Source of the DNA: Coriobacteriales bacterium
GTDB lineage: Bacteria > Actinomycetota > Coriobacteriia > Coriobacteriales > UBA8131
Direction: 5' to 3'
DNA length: 7,852 bases
Assembly (NCBI GenBank): GCA_031272005.1
Contig: JAISUQ010000032.1
Location: 1 to 7,852 of the forward strand
Shown: one piece after another, positions 1-4,919 of the stretch
Layout of the letters: the number at the start of each line of letters is the position of its first letter
Position numbering within the stretch: the stretch's first letter is position 1
Notes under the pieces: generated by a model
What the model was told of the DNA's origin: nothing
What the model saw: only the letters and a program-made list of their open reading frames with translations
Database searches by the model: none
Position numbers and translations under genes: made by a program

Positions 1-1101
1 CAGGTCGGCAGAATCCACCACACCGCGCACAAAGGCGAAGCAATCCGGGATCAATTCCTCGCACTTCTCCATAATCAGCACGTTGGAGGTGTACAGCGCC
101 AGGCCGCCCTTGTAGTCGCGGCTGTAGAAATCATAGGGCGCCCGCCCCGGCACGAACAGCAGAGCGTCGTAGGACAAGGTACCCTCGGCGTGGATGGCCA
201 GCCGACGCACCGGCGCCTCGAAGTCGTGGAACTGCGACTTGTAGAACTCGTCGTAATCGGCGTCGCTGACCTCAGACTTGCCCTTCTTCCAAATCGGCGT
301 GATGGAGTTCAGCGTCTCCAGCTCACAGACGTCCTCGTATTCCAACGGGGCGTCCTCGGCGGCGTCTTCGGCTTTGGGCAGCGGACGATGTTTGGTGACC
401 TCCATCTGGATGGGGAATCGCACATAGTTGCTGTAGCGCGTGACCAGGTTACGCAGCGTGTATTCGCGCAGATAGGTGGAGTAGTCCTCGTCTTCAGCGT
501 CGTCCTTGAGGTGGAGGATGACATCGGTGCCGGCACTTTCGCGCTCGGCGGCTTTGATGGTGTAGCCGCTCTTGCCGTCGCTTTCCCAGGCAAAGGCCTC
601 GCTGCTGCCAGCGGCGCGGGAGACGACCCGCACCTTCTTGGCCACCATGAAGGCAGCATAGAAGCCCACACCGAACTGGCCGATGATGTCGATGTCGGCC
701 TTGCCTGTGTCGGCCTGGCCTGAGCCAGTCTTGCCTGCGCCAGCCTGGCCTGCGTCGTCCTGGCCGGCACCGTCCTCGCTGCCCGCCACGGCGTTGCGCA
801 TGAACTCCAAAGAGCCGGAATGGGCGATGGTGCCCAAATTGAGCTCTAACTCCTCAGCGCTCATACCCACACCATTATCCGAGACCGTCAACGTGCGGGC
901 CTTTTCATCTGCGCTGAGGCGGATGGCCAGGCTGTCCCGTTTGACCTTCAGGTCGGTGTTGGTCAGGCTCAAAAAACAGAGCTTGTCGATGGCATCCGAG
1001 GCATTGGAAATCAATTCGCGCAAAAAGATCTCGCGATTGGTGTAGATGGAGTTGATCACCAGGTCCAACAGGCGCTGACTCTCGGTCTTGAACTTCTTCA
1101 T
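1..1101 (-). CDS. htpG: HtpG (Hsp90-family chaperone), N-terminal 367 residues; 3' end outside window
   Basis: ATP-dependent cytosolic chaperone of the Hsp90 family. The visible part covers the N-terminal GHKL ATPase domain and the start of the middle domain. Seen: an N-box with E29, N33 and D36 (RELISNASDA, residues 28-37), the G1 box DNGVGM (75-80), the lid start GTIAHSG (90-96), GQFGVGF (141-147), and the middle-domain segments around APYDFYSRDYKGGL and the later VLIMEKCEELIPD. These match HtpG of Gram-positive bacteria very closely. The start is set by AAGGAGG (plus-strand cctcctt, 1109-1115), seven bases before the ATG. The frame is open to base 1, so the C-terminal roughly 250 residues lie outside. 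Oddity: about 25 extra residues, a five-copy pentapeptide repeat, sit between the lid start and GQFGVGF (residues 110-134). The gene lies 127 bases downstream of the RelA/SpoT-like gene on the same strand, so it could be cotranscribed or have its own promoter. Identification is very secure. Confidence 0.97.
   Translation of the reverse strand, partial: MKKFKTESQRLLDLVINSIYTNREIFLRELISNASDAIDKLCFLSLTNTDLKVKRDSLAIRLSADEKARTLTVSDNGVGMSAEELELNLGTIAHSGSLEFMRNAVAGSEDGAGQDDAGQAGAGKTGSGQADTGKADIDIIGQFGVGFYAAFMVAKKVRVVSRAAGSSEAFAWESDGKSGYTIKAAERESAGTDVILHLKDDAEDEDYSTYLREYTLRNLVTRYSNYVRFPIQMEVTKHRPLPKAEDAAEDAPLEYEDVCELETLNSITPIWKKGKSEVSDADYDEFYKSQFHDFEAPVRRLAIHAEGTLSYDALLFVPGRAPYDFYSRDYKGGLALYTSNVLIMEKCEELIPDCFAFVRGVVDSADL
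700..774 (-). repeat. Five tandem 15-bp units inside htpG (pentapeptide repeat in the ATP lid)
   Basis: Read on the minus strand, 774 down to 700 encodes DGAGQ, DDAGQ, AGAGK, TGSGQ and ADTGK (residues 110-134). Consensus is x-[GD]-[ATS]-G-[QK]. The plus strand shows the period as ctggcc/cttgcc every 15 bases (760, 745, 730, 715, 700). Removing the 25 residues leaves a lid of ordinary HtpG length. The units are degenerate rather than identical, so the array is not very recent. Confidence 0.9.
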
Positions 1102-1126
1102 GGCTAGGCCTCCTTCTCGCCGCGCA

Positions 1127-1143
1127 GACACCCTGATGGTGTC
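1127..1143 (-). promoter_or_regulatory. Hairpin in the htpG leader
   Basis: A perfect 6-bp inverted repeat (gacacc, 5-base spacer, ggtgtc) lies 25 bases upstream of the htpG start codon and 11 bases upstream of its Shine-Dalgarno sequence. It does not match CIRCE (TTAGCACTC-N9-GAGTGCTAA) or the HAIR element. It could be an operator or a 5'-UTR stem. I found no convincing -35/-10 pair around it. Confidence 0.35.
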
Positions 1144-1201
1144 ATCAAGTCGCAATAAACAACGCGATGTATGGTAGCAAAGTACAAATTGCCGGAGAAG
1201 T

Positions 1202-1218
1202 GCCCGCTGCTGCGGTGC
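1202..1218 (-). terminator. Weak hairpin just after the RelA/SpoT-like gene
   Basis: On the minus strand, GCaCCGC-AGCA-GCGGGC can form a six-pair GC stem with one bulged A, starting 10 bases after the TAA stop. No U-tract follows (the next bases are ACTTCTCC). It may slow RNA polymerase or stabilise the mRNA end, but it is not a standard intrinsic terminator, so readthrough into htpG remains possible. Confidence 0.2.
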
Positions 1219-1228
1219 AACCAAATCG

Positions 1229-2854
1229 TTACCGCGCTGGGCGGGCGGCTTTACCGTATTTGCTGGGCTCCCAGTCGATCAGCGTCTTGGCAGGCGCGAC
1301 GTATTGGCCAGCCGCAGCGGCCTTTTCAAAATACTCAATCAGCAGGTTCTGTGAATATTCCATCGTCACGTATTTGAACCAGTGCAGGTTGGCCTGGTAC
1401 AGCGGGCGGCCATCGGCGTCGCAGGCGAAAACGATCTTGACGATGTCGCCGTCGCGCAAGCGGGTGCCCAGGCTATGGTGGGTGTCGGCAGCCAGCCGCT
1501 CTTCCCGGGTCTGGGCTTCGGTGATATCTATGAAGTTGTTGTCATGGCGGCGAATCAGGCCATAGCGCGCCGAAATCCCGATGTCAGGGTGCAAAATGCA
1601 AGCCAGGTCGAGTACTGTGGCGCCATCGTCAAGGCGGATTGGCTGCATGTCTTTGGTGTAGACGTTGATCTTCCGTATCGGAAAGTATGTGCTGGGCGTA
1701 TCCTGCGGTACCGACAGGTCGGCTTCGGCAGCTGTGCCCAGACCGATGTCGTAGGCTGCCTGCTGATCGGCAGTCAGCAACCGTATCAGATAGCGGTTGT
1801 CGAGAGCATCAGTCAGAACCACCGTTGGATATGGCTCGCTGCCGGACAGCTCCAACTGCATGGCCACCTGCTGCGGGCGCAGATGCTGCCAATACAGTTC
1901 GAGGAAGCGCTGCAAGGGCTGGTCGTCACGGTAGTCGTTCAAAGCCAGATTGATGGCGTAGAGATAGATGTCTTCCTTGGCGAATGCTGCCGGGTCATAA
2001 GACTGGCCGCTGCGCTCCAACAGCTGTTTGAGCTGATAGGTCTTCAGCGGCTGATCGCGCTTGTGCTGGAATGGCGGTTGGGCATCCAGAGGCGCTATTT
2101 CTCGATAGCTTAGACACATTATAGCATGCAATTCGCGCATGAAGGCGGCGATAGCCCGGCCATTGCTCTCCCGAATCTGCTGGTAACGCTGCTGCAAAGC
2201 CAGATGGAGATCGGCCTCCAGGACAGCAAAGCACAGTTCCGCGAGCTCCTCCTCGAAGTAATGGGCGCCGATATGCGCGGCCAGCGGCACCAGGAAGCGC
2301 TGGGTATCCTGAGCCTTTTTGACCTGCTTGTTGCGGGCCATGGCGCCTAAGGTCTGCATATTGTGCAGGCGGTCCGCCAGACGGATCAGGACGGCCCGGA
2401 TGCGCACGCCGGCTGGCGAGTTGAGGGTCTTGGCGTTGGTCAGGCCGTCCAGGTAGTCCTTGATCTCCCGCTTGCGCTCATCATTGAGGTCTTCAGGCAG
2501 CGGGCGCTTGACTTCCGTCAAGGCATCGACGATCTGGGCGGTGATGGGGTCGAAATCGGACTCCAGACGCTCCAAGGTGTAGACTGTATCCTCCACGACA
2601 TCGTGCAGCAGGGCGGCCATGGCCAACTCGCGATCCCAGAGGAACTGACTCAGTATCTCGGCTACTGTCAGCGGATGGGAGATGTACGGCTCCCCGCTGG
2701 CTCGCGTCTGGCCTTCGTGGAGCCGGGCGGCCATCCGGTAGGCTCTGAGGATGTCACCCGGGTCGACCAGACAGTTGCCGTTATGGATGCGATGGGCGAG
2801 TTTCTCCGCCCGCTCGTTCAGTGTAGCCATCGAGCAGTCGCTGGCCTCGCTCAT
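1229..2854 (-). CDS. RelA/SpoT-like (RSH) protein: intact HD (p)ppGpp hydrolase, no synthetase site, TGS domain, no long C-terminal half
   Basis: Predicted cytosolic alarmone hydrolase, 541 residues. The HD domain (about 35-200) carries the RSH hydrolase signature: HEGQTRASGEPYISHP with H60, LLHDVVEDT with H84-D85 and E88-D89, and RLADRLHNM (158-166) with D161. In the family these bind Mn2+ and act in removal of the 3'-pyrophosphate. Residues about 200-388 align loosely with the synthetase domain (KEDIYLYAINLAL resembles the DIYALRVI block; AAYDIGLG resembles AEYGVAAHW), but the catalytic GRFKDYI...NGYQSLHT block is absent. A TGS domain follows (about 394-476: INVYTKD, DDGATVLDLA, LRDGDIVKIV), then a post-TGS helical stretch (LHWFKYV) as in RSH proteins. 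Long RSH proteins have about 730-780 residues, and no ACT or RIS region is left here. The start at 2854 is chosen because it forms a TGATG overlap with the upstream regulator and has GGGAGGTG just before it; an ATG at 2875 lacks this. Translation is probably coupled to the regulator. Substrate is inferred. Confidence 0.88.
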   Translation of the reverse strand: MSEASDCSMATLNERAEKLAHRIHNGNCLVDPGDILRAYRMAARLHEGQTRASGEPYISHPLTVAEILSQFLWDRELAMAALLHDVVEDTVYTLERLESDFDPITAQIVDALTEVKRPLPEDLNDERKREIKDYLDGLTNAKTLNSPAGVRIRAVLIRLADRLHNMQTLGAMARNKQVKKAQDTQRFLVPLAAHIGAHYFEEELAELCFAVLEADLHLALQQRYQQIRESNGRAIAAFMRELHAIMCLSYREIAPLDAQPPFQHKRDQPLKTYQLKQLLERSGQSYDPAAFAKEDIYLYAINLALNDYRDDQPLQRFLELYWQHLRPQQVAMQLELSGSEPYPTVVLTDALDNRYLIRLLTADQQAAYDIGLGTAAEADLSVPQDTPSTYFPIRKINVYTKDMQPIRLDDGATVLDLACILHPDIGISARYGLIRRHDNNFIDITEAQTREERLAADTHHSLGTRLRDGDIVKIVFACDADGRPLYQANLHWFKYVTMEYSQNLLIEYFEKAAAAGQYVAPAKTLIDWEPSKYGKAARPAR

Positions 2855-4044
2855 CAGGCACCTCCCGCCAGCCACAGACCCTGGGAGTGGGCCAACCTGG
2901 CCACCTGTTGGTAGAACTCGCTGGCCTGGGAATCAGCCAGGCGGATGTAGCGGCAGGTGTTGTTGCGGGTGATCTGGGCGAAAGAATCCTCTAAAAAATG
3001 CATTATCAAACTATCGCGATAGCTTTCTGGCAGGGCATCCAGGTAGGGCACATCGCCGGCTGGCGTGGTGTAGAGCTGTTTGATGAAGCGGGTGAAATCG
3101 TCCTTCAAAGGGTTCAAGTCGACTTGCGCATGGCCGATTTCCAGATAGGCAGCGAGTTTGGAGGTATCGAAAAGCAGGGACGGGTCGTCGAGCTCACAGC
3201 CGGGCTGGGGCTGGTCCAAAAAGATCGAGGACACCAGCACCTTCTGACTGACCGGCGAACAGGATTCGTCTTTGGTCAGGGTACTCAGGGTGCCGATGCA
3301 GGTGCGCAGCACATCCCGATTGGCGTCCCTGGTGACATTCTTCATCGAAATCAGCAGATCGCGCTGGGAGGTCTTCAGCTGGATGCAGATATGCGGCTTG
3401 TTGATGCGCAGATGACCGGTGTAGAAATCCGTGAAGCGACCTTGGTAAGGCGCGCAGACATTCTCAAGTATCTCCGGTATTCCCAGCTCAGAGTTCTCGT
3501 CCAGGGCGGCTTTGATCTCGGGCAGGTCGCGGCTGGCGATGCCGGACAGAGCTACCGCCGGATAGTAGCGCTGCCCCACCGCCGAGACCATCTCCTTGAT
3601 GGAGACCAGGCCATAATGGATGCTTTGGGAGTTGTTCAGCCGGTCATCGCCCTGCGGTTGGCTGGCATCGAAGTAGTAAAGGATAAAAGTGCCACAATAG
3701 CAGGGGTCGATTGGCTTATCATCCTGAGCAGGCTGCTTCTTGGCTGGCTGGCCATCCTGAGACTCTTCGCCCAAGGGCATCAACACCAGGTTGGCAAAGG
3801 TCACGCCGAACAACTCGGCAATCAGTATCAGCTTCTCGGTCGGCGGCAGCACGGTGCCGTTCTTGTAGCCGCTGAGTGAGGCGTTGGAGATGCCGATGCG
3901 CTGACAGAATTCCGCCCGGCCGATCTTCTTGGCCGCCAACAGCTTCTCCAGATTGGCGGAGAAGGTCTTGCGCAGGGTCTTGCTCACCGCATCGGCTCGC
4001 TGATAAGAGTCGTAGTTGCCTGTGCCATCCTGTTTCCCGGTCAT
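2854..4044 (-). CDS. XRE-family HTH regulator with large unrecognised C-terminal region
   Basis: Predicted DNA-binding regulator, 396 residues. An HTH_3/XRE domain lies at about 28-88, with recognition helix near IGISNASLSGYKNG (50-63) followed by LPPTEKLILIAELFGV. A short polar linker rich in Q, D and K follows (about 92-110). The remaining roughly 285 residues are not a family I recognise. They begin with CYCGTFILYYFDAS, and segments such as FYTGHLRINKPHICIQL and RDLLISMKN look like alternating beta strands, with more helical stretches nearer the C-terminus. No membrane helix, signal peptide or kinase motif was seen. The region may be a ligand-sensing or effector part (inference). The start at 4044 has AAGGAGG (plus-strand 4050-4056) five bases upstream; an in-frame ATG at 4086 has no such site. 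The stop overlaps the RelA/SpoT-like start by one base, so the two are almost certainly one transcription unit. TTGAACA-type repeats upstream suggest autoregulation. Confidence 0.85.
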   Translation of the reverse strand: MTGKQDGTGNYDSYQRADAVSKTLRKTFSANLEKLLAAKKIGRAEFCQRIGISNASLSGYKNGTVLPPTEKLILIAELFGVTFANLVLMPLGEESQDGQPAKKQPAQDDKPIDPCYCGTFILYYFDASQPQGDDRLNNSQSIHYGLVSIKEMVSAVGQRYYPAVALSGIASRDLPEIKAALDENSELGIPEILENVCAPYQGRFTDFYTGHLRINKPHICIQLKTSQRDLLISMKNVTRDANRDVLRTCIGTLSTLTKDESCSPVSQKVLVSSIFLDQPQPGCELDDPSLLFDTSKLAAYLEIGHAQVDLNPLKDDFTRFIKQLYTTPAGDVPYLDALPESYRDSLIMHFLEDSFAQITRNNTCRYIRLADSQASEFYQQVARLAHSQGLWLAGGA

Positions 4045-4079
4045 GGCATCCTCCTTGCCGCACCAGCCCACTATCCCAC

Positions 4080-4168
4080 TGAACAATCAGTCTACTTGCA
4101 GAATTGAACAATTACAACAACATTTTGTACTATTGACGTAATTTAATGTTGTTGAACTCACTGTTCAA
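4080..4168. promoter_or_regulatory. Operator-like cluster of TTGAACA half-sites and two inverted repeats
   Basis: Half-sites: TGAACAAT (4080-4087), TTGAACAAT (4104-4112), and a perfect palindrome TTGAACTCACTGTTCAA (4152-4168) that holds two more in opposed orientation. A related GTTGAA lies at 4173-4178. A second perfect inverted repeat is caacaacatt (4115-4124) against aatgttgttg (4145-4154), with a 20-base spacer. The cluster lies directly upstream of the XRE gene and overlaps its candidate promoters. Binding by that regulator is an inference from position and symmetry. Confidence 0.55.
4089..4117 (-). promoter_or_regulatory. Candidate promoter of the XRE/RSH operon
   Basis: On the minus strand, TTGTAA (4117-4112), a 17-base spacer and TAGACT (4094-4089) would place the transcript start near 4082 and give a leader of about 38 bases. 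Each box matches 4 of 6 consensus positions. An alternative pair, TTGAAC (4168-4163)/17/TAAATT (4145-4140), is about equally good. Both overlap the repeated half-sites, which fits repression by the regulator. The choice between them is uncertain. Confidence 0.4.
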
Positions 4169-4333
4169 GGCTGTTGAATGGCTGAAAATTCAATCAAGCT
4201 GAAATTTTATGGTTAGCAAATAACATAATAATGAACACGCTAATTTCAAGGTTGCCAGGATTGCTTCTACAACGTGGAAGGGGATGCGCTCCTCTGTCAA
4301 TATCCAATTAGCGATAGCTTGCTATTGTTTGTA
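4169..4333. other. AT-rich intergenic stretch without a recognised gene
   Basis: This completes the gene-poor stretch between the XRE start (4044) and the small convergent module. Apart from a short inverted repeat (atagc-tt-gctat near 4314-4325), I see no open reading frame with a ribosome binding site, no terminator and no RNA gene here. The 3' end of the peptide mRNA may run into this area, since no terminator for it was found nearer. Confidence 0.4.
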
Positions 4334-4362
4334 TTGAAGTCCCTGCAGTAAGGTGCTATAGT
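4334..4362 (+). promoter_or_regulatory. Promoter of the small plus-strand RNA
   Basis: TTGAAG (4334-4339), a 17-base spacer and TATAGT (4357-4362), with TG at 4354-4355 giving an extended -10 element. This is the best sigma-70/sigma-A promoter in the window. Transcription should start at about 4368-4370. Confidence 0.75.
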
Positions 4363-4367
4363 AGTGC

Positions 4368-4450
4368 ATGGCAACGCCCGCCATGGATTAAATGGGCGGC
4401 GGGTACGCCAGCTATTTGAGAGACGGCCGTTGGCGCGGCCGTCTTCTTTT
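4368..4450 (+). ncRNA. Predicted small RNA of about 83 nt, antisense to the 3' end of the peptide gene
   Basis: A strong promoter and an intrinsic terminator, about 85 bases apart on the plus strand, define a short transcript. It has no useful open reading frame beyond ATG GCA ACG CCC GCC ATG GAT TAA (4368-4391). It contains a GGCG-GGUA-CGCC hairpin (4398-4409). From 4412 on it is complementary to the last 39 bases of the convergent 55-residue peptide gene. The likely role is antisense control of that gene, as in type I toxin-antitoxin loci. The RNA itself is predicted only from its signals, and its ends are approximate. Confidence 0.6.
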
Positions 4451-4579
4451 ATCGCGGAAGTGTTTACCGAGATATTTGGCTGGACGCATCGTCCGCCAGG
4501 CTGAAGACACCGACTCTGCCAACTTGACCAGCGCCGACACGATGGTCACCACTGCAGCAATTGCAAAGAGTATCTCCAT
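4412..4579 (-). CDS. Small membrane peptide, 55 residues (toxin-like, family not recognised)
   Basis: The product starts MEILFAIAAVVTIVSALVKLA, giving one clear membrane helix at about residues 3-21. A short amphipathic stretch follows (SVSSAW), then a very basic tail: 12 Lys/Arg between residues 29 and 55 and only one acidic residue. This build (hydrophobic N-terminus, charged C-terminus, fewer than 60 residues) is that of many type I toxins and small holin-like peptides, but no specific family is recognised. AAGGGAGGTG lies upstream (4598-4589), with slightly long spacing of 11 bases from GGAGG to ATG. An in-frame upstream ATG at 4681 would place the start ahead of the predicted transcript start, so it is rejected. 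A promoter at 4653-4681 and a convergent antisense RNA support a real gene. Toxicity is inference. Confidence 0.6.
   Translation of the reverse strand: MEILFAIAAVVTIVSALVKLAESVSSAWRTMRPAKYLGKHFRDKRRRPRQRPSLK
4421..4450 (+). terminator. Intrinsic terminator of the small RNA
   Basis: A perfect 9-bp stem (agacggccg, 4421-4429; cggccgtct, 4436-4444) with a 6-base loop is followed by tctttt. It works only on the plus strand, since the minus strand lacks a T tract after the stem. The stem also encodes residues 46-53 of the peptide gene on the opposite strand. Confidence 0.85.
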
Positions 4580-4587
4580 GGGCTTGT

Positions 4588-4644
4588 TCACCTCCCTTCG
4601 CTTGAAGACGTAGGTTGGCGTACCCGCCCGGCGTACGTTGCCAT
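4588..4644 (-). CDS. Possible 18-codon leader peptide ahead of the small membrane peptide
   Basis: ATG at 4644 opens MATYAGRVRQPTSSSEGR, and its TGA (4590-4588) overlaps the Shine-Dalgarno sequence of the membrane-peptide gene. The predicted transcript start is only 0-3 bases upstream, so this would be leaderless or nearly so. The same ATGGCAACG lies at the 5' end of the opposing small RNA. Translation is unproven and the reading frame may be chance. Confidence 0.25.
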   Translation of the reverse strand: MATYAGRVRQPTSSSEGR

Positions 4645-4652
4645 ACTGGCAT

Positions 4653-4681
4653 AGTGTAACATGCCGTTGGCGTACTAGCAA
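4653..4681 (-). promoter_or_regulatory. Promoter of the small membrane peptide gene
   Basis: On the minus strand, TTGCTA (4681-4676), a 17-base spacer and TACACT (4658-4653), preceded by TGT (extended -10). The predicted start at about 4644-4647 gives a 5' UTR of about 67 bases. The AT-rich tract directly upstream could act as an UP element. Confidence 0.55.
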
Positions 4682-4686
4682 GTTGT

Positions 4687-4716
4687 TTATATTTGCTAGT
4701 TATATTTGTTATATTG
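4687..4716. repeat. AT-rich direct repeats upstream of the peptide promoter
   Basis: TTATATTTG at 4687-4695 and 4700-4708, then TTATATTG at 4709-4716. They lie just upstream of the -35 box of the minus-strand peptide promoter, so they may be an UP element or a protein site. Both ideas are inference. Confidence 0.5.
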
Positions 4717-4919
4717 TTTTCAATATGCTGATAGGCTTGTACGTGGGTTCATTGGCAAGCTGGAGATCTTTGGAGCACAGTGAGCTACCACAGCACAGCA
4801 GGAGTTCTGTTCCGCTATGGTAGGTGGCTGGCTGTGGACATTGTTGCCTGCATCGGGGAAGGGTTGGTTAGCTGTGTCCATGCCGGGTGCGACCTGGAGA
4901 GCGCGATGAATCGCTGCCC
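4717..4919. other. Gap between the peptide promoter region and the kinase gene; no gene seen
   Basis: No supported open reading frame and no intrinsic terminator for the kinase gene were found. A short direct repeat agcacag occurs at about 4774 and 4792, and a 4-bp hairpin follows the kinase stop. Readthrough of the kinase mRNA toward the peptide gene cannot be excluded. Confidence 0.4.

Larger units (their letters stand above)
4368..4644. repeat. Inverted repeats bordering the RNA/peptide module: shared 5' ends of the two transcripts
   Basis: Left copy on the plus strand: ATGGCAACG (4368-4376) and GGCGGGTACGCCA (4398-4410). Right copy on the minus strand: ATGGCAACG (4644-4636) and GGCGGGTACGCCA (4628-4616). 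The blocks are perfect. The spacing between them differs (21 versus 7 bases), so the left copy holds 14 extra bases. Both transcripts thus begin with the same blocks in the same sense and share a GGCG-GGUA-CGCC hairpin whose GUAC is self-complementary. Confidence 0.8.

Noticed and set aside
190..1045. Plus-strand open frames opposite htpG
   Set aside because: They are antisense shadows of a gene with unmistakable Hsp90 motifs. Their composition is unlike normal proteins and they have no ribosome binding site.
1127..1143. CIRCE or HAIR heat-shock operator upstream of htpG
   Set aside because: The inverted repeat (gacacc/ggtgtc) matches neither consensus, so it is listed only as a hairpin.
2855..2875. 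Upstream ATG at 2875 as start of the RSH-like gene
   Set aside because: It would overlap the regulator by 22 bases and lacks a Shine-Dalgarno sequence. The ATG at 2854 has GGGAGGTG and a TGATG overlap.
1382..3879. Long plus-strand frames opposite the RSH-like and XRE genes
   Set aside because: They follow the codon structure of the opposite strand and have no recognisable domain or start signal. The minus-strand products have clear HD, TGS and HTH motifs.
4045..4086. Upstream ATG at 4086 as start of the XRE gene
   Set aside because: No ribosome binding site precedes it, while AAGGAGG stands five bases before the ATG at 4044. A candidate transcript start near 4082 would also exclude it.
4392..4613. 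Plus-strand 73-codon frame over the small module
   Set aside because: It runs through the intrinsic terminator of the small RNA and has no good ribosome binding site. It is the shadow of the 55-residue peptide.
4368..4644. Insertion sequence or MITE bordered by the inverted repeats
   Set aside because: There is no transposase and no target-site duplication that I could see. The repeats coincide with two transcript starts, which explains them as well. It is kept only as an alternative in the findings.
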